A DNA stretch of 38,138 nucleotides from a virus (IMGVR_UViG_3300043424_000660:1-38138), one strand, 5' to 3'; numbered from the stretch's first letter, positions 7,192-15,756 are shown. The notes: generated by a model from the letters alone, not told the origin. Numbers and translations: made by a program.

Positions 7192-7500
7192 ATGGCCTTC
7201 GCAACCATCGACCTTTTCGGAGTCTCCGATCCCGCCTCCGGCTTTGTTCAAGAGACGACCCAAACAGAAACCGCCGAAATCGCCTCCGTTCGCGACACGA
7301 CCGGAGTCACCAAACTGGCCGTGCTGAAAGGTGTCGTCACTACCGAGACGGTCATCAAAGGCAAAGGCACCTACGCGCCCGCCGTCACGGCCAATAACAA
7401 TGTCACCGGCACGGCTGTCATCACCTCCGCCAAAGTCTCCGAGTCCGCAGAGGATTTCCCAGACTACGAAGTCACCTACCAACAATTCGCCTCGAACTAA
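7192..7500 (+). CDS. Small beta-rich tail protein, paralogue 1
   Basis: 102 aa, probably almost all beta-strand. The start at 7192 is the first ATG after the previous stop. Blocks KGKGTYAP, TGTAVITSAKVSE and FPDYEVTYQQFAS align by eye with SGKGAPCP, TGKVIINSIKNQ and WESWEYSGEGFPS in the next gene, so the two look like tandem paralogues. Size, position before the chaperones and beta-rich composition would suit a minor tail or tube-decorating subunit. A classical 150-250-aa major tail protein is not otherwise evident between capsid and tape measure, so one or both may be tube subunits. Confidence 0.6.
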   Translation: MAFATIDLFGVSDPASGFVQETTQTETAEIASVRDTTGVTKLAVLKGVVTTETVIKGKGTYAPAVTANNNVTGTAVITSAKVSESAEDFPDYEVTYQQFASN

Positions 7501-7502
7501 CT

Positions 7503-7823
7503 ATGGCCGCTCCAACCGCAATCGGGATTACCCTCATCTCTACGGCTACCGCGCAAAGCGTGGAAGTCACCTCGCAGGGTGAAGTTGCCATCCTCGTCAC
7601 CAAGGACGGCAAGTTTTCCAAAGCCGCCGTCTACGATCCCAAGTTTTCTTTCACGGTTTCCGGCAAAGGCGCGCCCTGCCCCGTCTCGATCAACGCCAAC
7701 GGCACCGGCAAACCTACCGGCGTCACCGGCAAGGTCATCATCAACTCCATCAAAAACCAGACGAACAACGACGATTGGGAGTCTTGGGAATACTCTGGCG
7801 AAGGCTTCCCGAGCGCCACCTAA
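7503..7823 (+). CDS. Small beta-rich tail protein, paralogue 2 (tube candidate)
   Basis: 106 aa, two bases after the previous gene. The composition is beta-rich with Gly/Thr turns (VEVTSQGEVAILVTKDGKF, KFSFTVSGKGAPCPVSI). It resembles gene 7192 in order of blocks and length, which suggests tandem duplication followed by divergence. It is a candidate tail-tube or minor tail protein because a pair of tail-assembly chaperones and a tape measure follow. I do not recognise a named family. Confidence 0.6.
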   Translation: MAAPTAIGITLISTATAQSVEVTSQGEVAILVTKDGKFSKAAVYDPKFSFTVSGKGAPCPVSINANGTGKPTGVTGKVIINSIKNQTNNDDWESWEYSGEGFPSAT

Positions 7824-7843
7824 CCGCGCCACGGCGCCCGCTC

Positions 7844-7860
7844 GCAGACCGGCCGTCTGC
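7844..7860 (+). promoter_or_regulatory. Hairpin before gene 7875
   Basis: GCAGAC-CGGCC-GTCTGC is a perfect six-pair inverted repeat ending 14 bases upstream of the ATG at 7875. No T-run follows, so it is not a standard terminator. It resembles the start-proximal hairpins elsewhere but lacks TTTGACAC. Confidence 0.45.
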
Positions 7861-7874
7861 CCACCGATCACATT

Positions 7875-8378
7875 ATGTTAAAACCAGGCGACAGCTACCA
7901 CTACCTCACCGAGACTTCCCTCGGCGAGACCACCAAAGACGGACGCATCCGTTACGGAAACAACCCCCTCAACGCGCAGAATACCCGGCTCATCGCCGAC
8001 GCGCTCACGAGCGGCTTTCGATTAGTCGAAGGTAGCGGATTCCGCGACACCGTGGAGCAGACCGAAAAAGGCCCGCTTCGCAAAGTCGAGTGGTATATCG
8101 ACGGATCCAGCAAGGGGCTTTTTGTGACAGCCGAAGGCCGGGAGGAAATCGATTTTGAGGAATTCCGCAAACGCTACAACTCGGAGCAATGGTGCCTCGA
8201 GCACTCTCACCACCCCATTGCCTTCATGCGATGGTCCGCCCGCCACCTCTCCGAACTCCGCGACAAGATCCGCGAACTCACTCCCGCCGCCGTCCTTCGT
8301 CGAGGCAACCGCATGGTCACCGTCCCCGCCGACCTTCCCCAGGACAAAAAAGACAAACTCCTCTCTTACCTCAAATGA
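7875..8378 (+). CDS. Hypothetical tail-region protein
   Basis: 167 aa, mixed alpha/beta, not recognised. The N-terminal part contains GRIRYGNNPLNAQNTRLIAD and the C-terminal half is charged and helical (FEEFRKRYNSEQWCLEHSH; ARHLSELRDKIRELTPA). It lies between the tube candidates and the first chaperone gene and overlaps the latter as ATGA, so it is translated with the tail operon. A role in tail assembly is inferred only from that position. Confidence 0.65.
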   Translation: MLKPGDSYHYLTETSLGETTKDGRIRYGNNPLNAQNTRLIADALTSGFRLVEGSGFRDTVEQTEKGPLRKVEWYIDGSSKGLFVTAEGREEIDFEEFRKRYNSEQWCLEHSHHPIAFMRWSARHLSELRDKIRELTPAAVLRRGNRMVTVPADLPQDKKDKLLSYLK

Positions 8379-8761
8379 CCGATCCCAAATCCGACTACAT
8401 GTTTCTTGACCCCGACACCCTCGAGGTTGCCGGGCTCCGCCTCAGGCCGTTCTCCATCGGCACCTTCAACCTCATCCAGCGCCTCGGTATCAAACTCGAA
8501 GGCAACCAGACCGATGCCGAGCAAATGCGAAACCTCGCCGCTCTGGCGTGGATTCAAAGCGCGCCGATTTCCGAAGTCCTCAAATCCGTCCACAGCGGCA
8601 AGGCCGACGAATCTATCGACGCCTTCATGTTCTCGATCGACCTCTCGCGTGTCGGCGAACTTTCTGACGAACTCAACCGCATCGGCGAGCAGGTCGCCAA
8701 GGCGTCATTTGGCGTTGAGCCCAAGCCCGGCGATAAAGAGGAATCCACCCCCCCAAACTAA
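8375..8761 (+). CDS. Tail assembly chaperone, short form (lambda gpG analogue)
   Basis: 128 aa, starting at the ATG overlapping the preceding stop. Located two genes before the tape measure, it is the first member of the conserved chaperone pair of long-tailed phages. The N-terminus (LEVAGLRLRPFSIGTFNLI) resembles these chaperones. Near its 3' end the zero frame reads ACC CCC CCA across a run of seven C (8748-8754). The -1 frame is open from 8737 through 8982, so slippage would produce a fused long form of about 202 aa. The short form would end eight residues past the start of the C-run in PPN. Confidence 0.72.
   Translation: MTDPKSDYMFLDPDTLEVAGLRLRPFSIGTFNLIQRLGIKLEGNQTDAEQMRNLAALAWIQSAPISEVLKSVHSGKADESIDAFMFSIDLSRVGELSDELNRIGEQVAKASFGVEPKPGDKEESTPPN
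8748..8754 (+). promoter_or_regulatory. Predicted -1 ribosomal frameshift site (C7)
   Basis: C CCC CCA matches the X XXY YYZ slippery pattern in the frame of the 8375 gene. It is positioned just before that gene's stop, and the -1 frame continues into the 8785-8982 ORF. A shift yields ESTPP joined to KLIEPGQTAS. Confidence 0.7.
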
Positions 8762-8784
8762 TTGAGCCAGGGCAGACCGCCTCG

Positions 8785-8982
8785 ATGGTCTTCACCCTGG
8801 CCCGCGAAACCGGATGGTCCGAACACTACATACTCTGGCAACTCCCGCTGCACCGAGCACTAGCCTACCAGCACGCCGCGCTTCGCTCCCACGGCGTCTG
8901 GACCGTCACCCCCTCCGCGCCTGCCGAGCACGACCTCGCCGCGATTTTGACTCAGTTGCCAACTTATGACGACGAGGACTGA
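8785..8982 (+). CDS. Tail assembly chaperone downstream frame (lambda T analogue)
   Basis: 65 codons are shown from the first ATG, but the frame is open from 8737, upstream of that ATG. The ATG lacks a Shine-Dalgarno or coupling to a stop. The product (LARETGWSEHYILWQLPLHR, then ALAYQHAALRSHG) resembles the C-terminal domain of chaperone long forms, which in lambda binds the tape measure. It is therefore most likely expressed only as a -1 frameshift fusion with the 8375 gene. The stop is followed at once by the next gene. Confidence 0.68.
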   Translation: MVFTLARETGWSEHYILWQLPLHRALAYQHAALRSHGVWTVTPSAPAEHDLAAILTQLPTYDDED

Positions 8983-8983
8983 T

Positions 8984-9766
8984 ATGCCTGCTCCCACTGT
9001 AAAAATCGACGACGCCAAAATGCTTCGAAAAATGAAGCAATACGAAAAGATCGTCGGCAAAGAGGTCAAACAACTCGTCCACAATGCCGGCCGCCTTTGT
9101 TGCTTGGAACTTGCCAAAAGCACCGCACCAAAAGGCGCAGGGGTAGCCGCCAAAAAACAAGGAGAGAAAAAGATCACAAAAAACATTCGTGGCATTTTTA
9201 CCATCGTGAACCAGAAATGGTGGAAAGAAGTCACCAGTGGACGAGCATTTAGCAGCGGTGGGGCGGCTCTGCATGAGAAGAGCGGGATAGTCTGGGCGCT
9301 TGATTCGCAAGACACCATCGCCAGCGTTGATTCCGCCAAGTCATTTCACAAATCGCAGCGAGGATCCGACGGCCAAGCAAAACACTTGGGGATGTTGGAC
9401 CGCGCCATCGTGCGGCAAGCCGTCTATAGAAAATTCCTCAAAGAGACATTAGCAAGAGTCGGCATTTCCAAGGCGGGGTGGGGTATTGCTGCCGCCGCGT
9501 GCAAGGCTGACGCCCGCCAACCCGTTCGAGGAATTCCCGCATGGGTTCGCCGAAACATGGGCCGAGCTAAAGGATCCATCAACGATCGCCGGGCCGCCGG
9601 CTTCTCCTGGCAAATCAAACTCAGCAATAGAGTCCGATACGCCCGCGAAACCCTTTCCACCAACGGCCAATCCTTCGCCGTCAACCTCGCCCGCCGCAAA
9701 TTCTTTTCCATGATGAACCACGCCATTCGCGCGCAAAAGGCCAAGGAAGCCGGACTCAAACAATAA
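8984..9766 (+). CDS. Basic hypothetical virion-assembly protein before tape measure
   Basis: 260 aa from the ATG at 8984, which has a GAGGA about seven bases upstream; another ATG at 8966 in the same frame overlaps the chaperone and is less favoured. The protein is rich in Lys and Arg throughout, with a helical N-terminus (AKMLRKMKQYEKIVGKEVKQ) and a basic C-terminus (RRKFFSMMNHAIRAQKAKEA). Not recognised. Placement between chaperones and tape measure suggests a tail or minor structural protein; the general pattern is reminiscent of gp10-like minor tail proteins, but this is weak. Confidence 0.6.
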   Translation: MPAPTVKIDDAKMLRKMKQYEKIVGKEVKQLVHNAGRLCCLELAKSTAPKGAGVAAKKQGEKKITKNIRGIFTIVNQKWWKEVTSGRAFSSGGAALHEKSGIVWALDSQDTIASVDSAKSFHKSQRGSDGQAKHLGMLDRAIVRQAVYRKFLKETLARVGISKAGWGIAAAACKADARQPVRGIPAWVRRNMGRAKGSINDRRAAGFSWQIKLSNRVRYARETLSTNGQSFAVNLARRKFFSMMNHAIRAQKAKEAGLKQ

Positions 9767-9767
9767 T

Positions 9768-11360
9768 ATGGCAGATGTAACAGTCACACTAGGGGCCAAA
9801 GACACCGGCCTGCAAAACGCCATCAAAAAGGCGAACAGCTCCGTCGCCGCCATGAAACCCGCCATGGTCGGCGTCGCAGCCGCCGGAGCCGCAGCTTTCG
9901 CCGCTCTCGGAGTCGCCGCCGCAGGCGTCAAAGCCGCCCTCGATATGGGCGGCGTCCTCTCTGATGTCGCGGGGCAGACCGGCATGACCGCCGGGAAAGT
10001 CATGCTCCTGCGAACAGCCTTCGACCAGGCAGGCATCGGCGCGGATCAAGTCGGCGGCACGATCAATAAAATGCAGCGGGCGATTGCCGAAGCCACCACA
10101 GGCAGCGGCCCAGCCGCCGAGGCTCTGCAAAAGCTCGGCCTGTCCGCAGCCGATCTTTCCGCCCAATCCCCCGACCAAGCTTTCAATGCCATCGGCGCAG
10201 CCCTCTCCGGCATTGCCAACCCCACCGAGCGCGCCGCCGCCGCCATGGACATCTTCGGCAAAAGCGGCGGCAAGCTCCTCACCCTTTTCGGCGACTCGGG
10301 CGCCCTCGCCACAGCAGGCGACACCCTCGGCGCGCAGGCGTCGATCATGGATAAGAACGCCAGCGTGTTTGACCGGACATCCGATCTCATCAATGCCTCC
10401 TCCAACAAGCTCCAAGGCGTGTTCGTCGGCATGGCCGAATCGATCGCCCCGGCGATCCTGCCGCTCCTCGAGCAATTCAATAAGATGGATTTCACCGCGC
10501 TCGGGCAGCAGATCGGCAGCGCGGCCTCGATGTTCATCCAAGCGATGACCGATGGGTCGATTTGGAGCATCATTGGCGACAGCATCAAGATTTCCCTGGG
10601 CAACGCCGCCAACTTCCTTTTCCGGTCCCTCTCGGGAGTCATCACCGCCATCGCCCGCCTGATCCCCGAGATTGTGCAAAACGCCGTGAGCTTCTTCAGC
10701 CTCGTCACAAAGGCAGATTTTTGGAAAGGCATGTTGCAAGCACTCCTCGGCGCAGCCCAAGCATTTGGCGCAAAACTTCTCGGCATCATCGCCCAAGCCC
10801 TCGGGCTTTTTGCAAAAATCCCAGGCCTCGCCGGAATGCTCGAAGGCCCGATGGAGGCCGTGCAAAACGCCAGCAATTCCCTCCAAGGGTCCGCCGATCA
10901 AAACCTCGCGGAAGGTGGCGATGCGCTCACGCCGTTTTTCAATCAAGCCCGCGAGCGAATCAATGCCTCCCTCGCCGCCGCCGGCCAAGGCTTCATGGAA
11001 GGCTTCGATGGTGCAGGCGATGTCTTCGACCTTTCCGGTGTGCAGTCTAATCTCGACGGCACCTTTAACCGCTTGGGCAACACCGTCGAATCCCTCAAAA
11101 CCCAAGCCCAAGCCGCCCTCCCTGCTCCAAATGCCGGCGGCCTAGCATCCGCTTTCGGAGCGATGGAAGAAAAATCCGGCGCAGATGGCAAAGCCACCAA
11201 CCAACCACTCTTCGCCAGTTCCCTCGCCAAAATCGGCGGCGGGGGTGGCATCGCGGGCGGTCCCGCCGCACTGCTCGACGAAAACCGCCGCCAGACAAAC
11301 TTCCTCCGCCAGATCGCCCAGCGCCTCGGAAACCTCAACCCCACCCCGCTCCTCGCCTAA
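9768..11360 (+). CDS. Tail tape measure protein
   Basis: 530 aa; sets tail length and later helps DNA entry. The N-terminus (VTLGAKDTGLQNAIKKANSS) with a following hydrophobic Ala/Gly stretch at about 29-58 and GGVLSDVAGQTGMTAGKV is typical of TP901-like tape measures. Two further hydrophobic helical regions lie at about 275-305 and 320-355 (LGIIAQALGLFAKIPGLAG). It begins one base after the preceding stop. At roughly 0.15 nm per residue, 530 residues would correspond to a tail near 80 nm, short for a siphovirus. No tail sheath or baseplate set is evident, favouring a non-contractile tail. Confidence 0.87.
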   Translation: MADVTVTLGAKDTGLQNAIKKANSSVAAMKPAMVGVAAAGAAAFAALGVAAAGVKAALDMGGVLSDVAGQTGMTAGKVMLLRTAFDQAGIGADQVGGTINKMQRAIAEATTGSGPAAEALQKLGLSAADLSAQSPDQAFNAIGAALSGIANPTERAAAAMDIFGKSGGKLLTLFGDSGALATAGDTLGAQASIMDKNASVFDRTSDLINASSNKLQGVFVGMAESIAPAILPLLEQFNKMDFTALGQQIGSAASMFIQAMTDGSIWSIIGDSIKISLGNAANFLFRSLSGVITAIARLIPEIVQNAVSFFSLVTKADFWKGMLQALLGAAQAFGAKLLGIIAQALGLFAKIPGLAGMLEGPMEAVQNASNSLQGSADQNLAEGGDALTPFFNQARERINASLAAAGQGFMEGFDGAGDVFDLSGVQSNLDGTFNRLGNTVESLKTQAQAALPAPNAGGLASAFGAMEEKSGADGKATNQPLFASSLAKIGGGGGIAGGPAALLDENRRQTNFLRQIAQRLGNLNPTPLLA

Positions 11361-11366
11361 TCCGCC

Positions 11367-12020
11367 ATGTCCGTCGAAACCCGCCGCGAAAAGACCGTCA
11401 ATAACCGCAACCGGGGCGTCACCACCGTCACCATGGAAATGGTTGGGGCTACCGGGATAGACGCCATCCAAAAACCCACCGGCTCCTCAATCCGAAATGT
11501 CCGCCGCTCGATCGCCGATGGCCGCGCCGTCCTTACTTACGACGAGGTGGATGGCACGGTTGGCGATACATACAGCGTCAGCGGCACGGCCAGCCAAGAG
11601 CCCCTCGCCACACATCCGTTTTTTCAAGAGGGCGGCAAGTGGGCCGTCACGGAAGCCGAGTGGAAAAAGTGGGACAAATGGCAAAAAGAAGGCACGGACA
11701 TCTCCACGCTCACCCTCACCTCCGAAGGCGTCGGATTTCAGAAATTTATCAAGCTCTACCTCGCCGGATTCACCGACTACCTCCAGCCTCGCGTCTCCAT
11801 CCGCGTGACCGATGCGAATACCGACGAGCCCGACCTCTCGGAACTCGGCAAAATCGCCAGCCCTCCCAAAGCCCCCACGCTCCCCGATGGAGCGAACTGG
11901 CTCATGACCGGGTGCGACGCCAGCGAAGACGCGGATAAAAATTGGGAAGTCACCCGAGAATACATGTCGAGCGGCCCCGGCGGGTGGAATGCCGACATCT
12001 ACGGCGGCAGCACTCCCTGA
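11367..12020 (+). CDS. Hypothetical distal tail protein
   Basis: 217 aa, directly after the tape measure, where lambda M/L-like or distal-tail proteins lie. Features include WAVTEAEWKKWDKWQKEGTD, a Trp/Lys-rich helix, and PRVSIRVTDANTDEPDLSEL. Not recognised at family level. Its stop shares one base with the next ATG (TGATG). A role at the tail tip is inferred from position only. Confidence 0.6.
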   Translation: MSVETRREKTVNNRNRGVTTVTMEMVGATGIDAIQKPTGSSIRNVRRSIADGRAVLTYDEVDGTVGDTYSVSGTASQEPLATHPFFQEGGKWAVTEAEWKKWDKWQKEGTDISTLTLTSEGVGFQKFIKLYLAGFTDYLQPRVSIRVTDANTDEPDLSELGKIASPPKAPTLPDGANWLMTGCDASEDADKNWEVTREYMSSGPGGWNADIYGGSTP

Positions 12021-12718
12021 TGCAATACCCCTCCTTCCAAAAACGAGCCCCCCTTTCCGCCGCTGATCTCAACCTGGCGATGGATGCCCTCAAGCGCGCC
12101 CGCGTGCTCCCGGGCGTCGGCATCAAGCTCACGGAAACCCTCAACGGCACCGTCGTTTCCCTCAAGCCCCCGCGAGCCGCTGGCGGGGGGAGTTCCGTGG
12201 ATCGCCACCCTTGGCAAATCCACAACATGACGGGAGTCGGTGAGCCCGACGACGATGGGAATTACAACTCCTACGAATTTCAAGTCTGGCCGGGAACGAT
12301 CAACGGGCTGATCCCATCAAATTTATTCGACGGCGGGAAATTAAGGAAATTCACTGGCGATAAGACATTAAAAAATGTCCTGCTAAAATGCACCAGCAAC
12401 GGCAAGGAACTTAATGCCTGCACTATCGAGGTGGATGCATCCCTCCCTTCGCCGGATGCCGCTGTAAAATATGGCGTCCCATCAAATCTCAACATCGTCC
12501 TCGGCGCGGTCGTGAAAGACGCGGCGTTTCAAGTCGAATTTGATAACCTCTCCGCTACTCCACAAATGGTTTACATTAAGGAAAAAGACTCCGTGGCGGC
12601 AGGCGAGTATCCTTACGAGGTTTATCTGAACTGGATTTACCACAGCTACCAAGGCACAGGCGGAGGAGGCAGTGGAGGAGGTGGAGGTGGTGGTGGCGGA
12701 GGCGGTGGAGGATACTAA
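12020..12718 (+). CDS. Tail-tip protein with poly-glycine C-terminus
   Basis: 232 aa from the ATG at 12020. The N-terminal ~55 residues (PLSAADLNLAMDALKRARVL) look like an attachment helix, followed by a beta-rich domain (EFQVWPGTINGLIPSNLF; LNACTIEVDASLPSPDAA). The last ~20 residues are almost entirely glycine with one Ser and a final Tyr. Poly-Gly segments are known to form packed polyglycine helices in some phage tail-tip adhesins, so this may be a tip or adhesin component. The stop is immediately followed by the next gene's ATG. Confidence 0.6.
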   Translation: MQYPSFQKRAPLSAADLNLAMDALKRARVLPGVGIKLTETLNGTVVSLKPPRAAGGGSSVDRHPWQIHNMTGVGEPDDDGNYNSYEFQVWPGTINGLIPSNLFDGGKLRKFTGDKTLKNVLLKCTSNGKELNACTIEVDASLPSPDAAVKYGVPSNLNIVLGAVVKDAAFQVEFDNLSATPQMVYIKEKDSVAAGEYPYEVYLNWIYHSYQGTGGGGSGGGGGGGGGGGGGY

Positions 12719-14737
12719 ATGATTGCCTACACAATCACCGCGCCGTTGGCGAATGGGACGAGCTATCAGCGCACGGAGTCGGAGAGCGGGTCGTTTTTTG
12801 AAATAAAAACTGGAGGGTGGACAGTCAGCTCAACTACAAGAGACGACGCTGATGGGAAGACATATAAGATTCAAGATAACGGAGGCGAATCGCGATCAAT
12901 AACTTACACGAATCAACAAATAATTGACGGATATGTTTCCGAGTGGGGAGGGGTAACCTTTGAACACGGTTCAGGAGCTGGAGATTTTCACGAAACAGTA
13001 TCTCCTGAAGGGTTATACTCAGCAACCAACAGTCATGGATATACATGGACTATTATAAGGCAGTCAGATGATGCTTTTTACTATGAAAACGGCGAACGCG
13101 TAACAAGCAGAGTAGAAACACGCAGGCAATACGATACTGGCGAAGGTCATGTTATGGCTAGCCCAAATGCGCCAAAGGATAGCGATGGGAATACTGTTCA
13201 AGAAGCCCTTTATGCGACTTATACATACAACGGCGGCGGCGGAGTAGCTGTTCCTGCAAGTCTATATTTTTGGACATACGCATCGCAAACCACCACAAAA
13301 ACCACCGTTACAAATTACGGCAAAGTCACCACGACAACGCAGGAGAAACTAGCAAAAGTCGGCACGACGATCACACAAAGCGTCGGAACTTCGATTGTCA
13401 CCCTGCCAACCACGACCAACGCGAAATCGTGGACAGAAAACACCACGACAAACACCACCGCGACCGAAGAGGCTACGGTGGTCACGACCAGTATGGGCAT
13501 CGACTCGTATTGGAAAAAAACCGCTCACACGGTTTACATTTTAAGCAAAGGCGAAACGGCGGCTTTTCTCAAATCCGATGTCGCCCTCAACGCCACGAAT
13601 GGCGGGCCGACTGATACCGCCGCCTACGATACCTACAGCGGGCCGACGACTTTCACAATCACCCGAGCCGCAGGCACGACGAGCCAGAAGCCCGTAGTCG
13701 CCGACACAGCGACAGATATCGGTTTTGAGGCGGGAGAGGGATCGGAAACAACCGTGACAAATCGTTGGATCGTCGCCGCCAATAGCACAGGCACTTATTA
13801 TTATCCCGGCTGGCCCCATCATTTTCCATTATCTTCCGCCAACATAACGATCCAAACAGGAGTTACAGAATCCAGCTCAACTTTTAATGATTACAAACAG
13901 GGCGAAGGTTCATGGGGAGCAAATGCACAAACAACCACGCGCTCGGCTTGGAGCCAAACCTCGGTGACATACAACCTTGCGGGCGTGTCTTTCACAGAGG
14001 GCGTTCCCACTTACACGCAAGAAACCTACGCCCAGCCAATCGTTAGGTCGGGATCAGAGTCTTATGAAGGCGGCGCAAACGGCTTCGGAGAGCAAGCCAA
14101 CTATTTTGTCAACTTCCAAAACGAAGGCAGGCAAAACAACGGCGGTGGCGGAGCGGATGCTTTCTACGGCCTTGCCTACGCATGGGGGACTCTCGGCGGA
14201 ACCACGGCAACCCCCCGCCAATCCATCAGCGTGGATGGCATCGCCTCCAGCGAGTCGGTGACATGGCCGTTCGTCTCCATCTCCGCAGGGGTGCAGACAC
14301 CAAAACCCTTTGTCACTGTGTCCCAAAAGCCCGAAACAAGCGCGACATCCAGCACGGCAGCGACAAAGACCGAAGCGACCACGCGCCGGATTTGGGGCGA
14401 GGAGTTTGCTAAAACCACATCTAACCAAAATTCCTCCACAGGAACTTCCGGCTCTACGATCACGCCAATCCAAGCAGGCGGGGCCGCGATCACATCGTTT
14501 CAACTAGGAGGCGCAAGAGGCTTCCCCGTCAGCCAACTCGCAGGCGGATGGATTCCCGCGCCCGCCATGTTCGTCGTCGGCGGAATCGCACAGACCAACG
14601 ACAGCACCGCGATCATACCACCCGGTGAATATGCCAACTCCACAATCACCGCGCCCAAATCATTCTTCGGCTCCTCGATAGCGAACACCTACTTCGAGCC
14701 AAAAGCCGCAGTCACCTATCTATGCTTTCCATCGTAG
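12719..14737 (+). CDS. Large Thr-rich tail fibre/adhesin
   Basis: 672 aa, beginning with the base after the previous stop. It is rich in Thr, Ser and Gly with alternating short strands (TTKTTVTNYGKVTTTTQEKL; TTNTTATEEATVVTTSMG), as in fibrous beta-structured adhesins. No catalytic motif is recognised. About 12830-13300 is distinctly more AT-rich than the flanking tail genes and uses codons such as ATA and AAT, pointing to acquisition or diversifying exchange of the N-terminal third. The gene runs 16 bases into the glycosyltransferase-like gene. A receptor-binding role is inferred. Confidence 0.65.
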   Translation: MIAYTITAPLANGTSYQRTESESGSFFEIKTGGWTVSSTTRDDADGKTYKIQDNGGESRSITYTNQQIIDGYVSEWGGVTFEHGSGAGDFHETVSPEGLYSATNSHGYTWTIIRQSDDAFYYENGERVTSRVETRRQYDTGEGHVMASPNAPKDSDGNTVQEALYATYTYNGGGGVAVPASLYFWTYASQTTTKTTVTNYGKVTTTTQEKLAKVGTTITQSVGTSIVTLPTTTNAKSWTENTTTNTTATEEATVVTTSMGIDSYWKKTAHTVYILSKGETAAFLKSDVALNATNGGPTDTAAYDTYSGPTTFTITRAAGTTSQKPVVADTATDIGFEAGEGSETTVTNRWIVAANSTGTYYYPGWPHHFPLSSANITIQTGVTESSSTFNDYKQGEGSWGANAQTTTRSAWSQTSVTYNLAGVSFTEGVPTYTQETYAQPIVRSGSESYEGGANGFGEQANYFVNFQNEGRQNNGGGGADAFYGLAYAWGTLGGTTATPRQSISVDGIASSESVTWPFVSISAGVQTPKPFVTVSQKPETSATSSTAATKTEATTRRIWGEEFAKTTSNQNSSTGTSGSTITPIQAGGAAITSFQLGGARGFPVSQLAGGWIPAPAMFVVGGIAQTNDSTAIIPPGEYANSTITAPKSFFGSSIANTYFEPKAAVTYLCFPS

Positions 14738-15756
14738 TCGCAGCGACCAAGACCTACCTCCACGCCTTCCCTCAATGCGTCCGAGCTATTTCAGCCGCCG
14801 CCGCGCATCATGCCGAAGCGCATTTTATTTTTGTCACGGACGAATCAAAGGACGCCAAACGCGCCGAAGAAGCCCTGCAATCCGAACTCCCCGAAGGCTG
14901 GCGGCTCACCGTCCTGCGCCTCGCCATGGGCGATGATACCTCCACTCGCTACAAAGAAGAAGCGCAACTCCGAATCGCCCGCCTGCAAGGATCAGGCTTC
15001 GCCATGGCGCGAAAAATCCGCGCCTCCCGTTGCTGGGTGGTCGAAAGCGACACCATCGTCAGCGGCGATGCCCTGCGCGTCCTCGAATGGACGCTCGCCA
15101 TGCCCACGGCGGACGGATCGCCACACTACGACATCGCCGCCGCCACCTACCCGAACGGGCTTTTCCTCGGCGGTTTCGGCTCGCCACAGCACCAGATCGC
15201 CGAGGATTTCCTGCCCTCCGAAAAGAAACTCCCCGCCCGTTTAAAACTCTGCCTCGACACCTGCGAGTCCCGCCTCAAGTCCTGCAAAGATCAAACAACC
15301 GCCGAGCGCGAATACAAGCGCATGGAGCGTCTCCGCGAGCGCATCAAGAACTGCCCGCCCGACGGCAATGTCTTTGAAGTCACGGCCAAGCACGGCTGGC
15401 GGCGGCGCGGCTGGATGGATTTCGCTTATCCCGCCATCGGGCGCGGAGCCATCGTGCCGAGCGATTGGTGCGGCTTGGGTTGCACACTCCTCTCTGCCCG
15501 TGCCCTAGCCCACGCCGACTTCACGGGCTACGAAGGCAAAGGCACACAAGACCTTTTCCTCTGCTGGTCGCGGTGGTATCCGGCGGGCCTCAAGATCGCC
15601 TGCGTCCCCCATGTCGTCTGCGACCACATCAAACGCAAATCTGCCGACGCTCCGAAGGACGCCCCCGAAATCATCCACCACCGAGCCTACCACGAAACCG
15701 AGGGAGAATGTCGCGGACATCTTCGCGTCCGCACTCAACCCTTTGTTGCTGTCTGA
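14722..15756 (+). CDS. Glycosyltransferase-like protein
   Basis: 344 aa. The N-terminus MLSIVVAATKTYLHAFPQC has the hydrophobic strand plus turn of GT-A-type glycosyltransferases. A metal/nucleotide-sugar motif candidate is CWVVESDTIVSG (E108-S-D110). The C-terminal region GKGTQDLFLCWSRWYPAG and VPHVVCDH resembles the acceptor-side acidic and His segments of GT-A enzymes. A charged helical insertion (about 175-215) is unusual. It sits between fibre genes and overlaps both neighbours, so it belongs to the late tail operon. Possible roles are glycosylation of the virion's own fibres or alteration of the host surface. The enzymatic class is inferred from motif layout; it is not a confident family match. 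Confidence 0.6.
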   Translation: MLSIVVAATKTYLHAFPQCVRAISAAAAHHAEAHFIFVTDESKDAKRAEEALQSELPEGWRLTVLRLAMGDDTSTRYKEEAQLRIARLQGSGFAMARKIRASRCWVVESDTIVSGDALRVLEWTLAMPTADGSPHYDIAAATYPNGLFLGGFGSPQHQIAEDFLPSEKKLPARLKLCLDTCESRLKSCKDQTTAEREYKRMERLRERIKNCPPDGNVFEVTAKHGWRRRGWMDFAYPAIGRGAIVPSDWCGLGCTLLSARALAHADFTGYEGKGTQDLFLCWSRWYPAGLKIACVPHVVCDHIKRKSADAPKDAPEIIHHRAYHETEGECRGHLRVRTQPFVAV

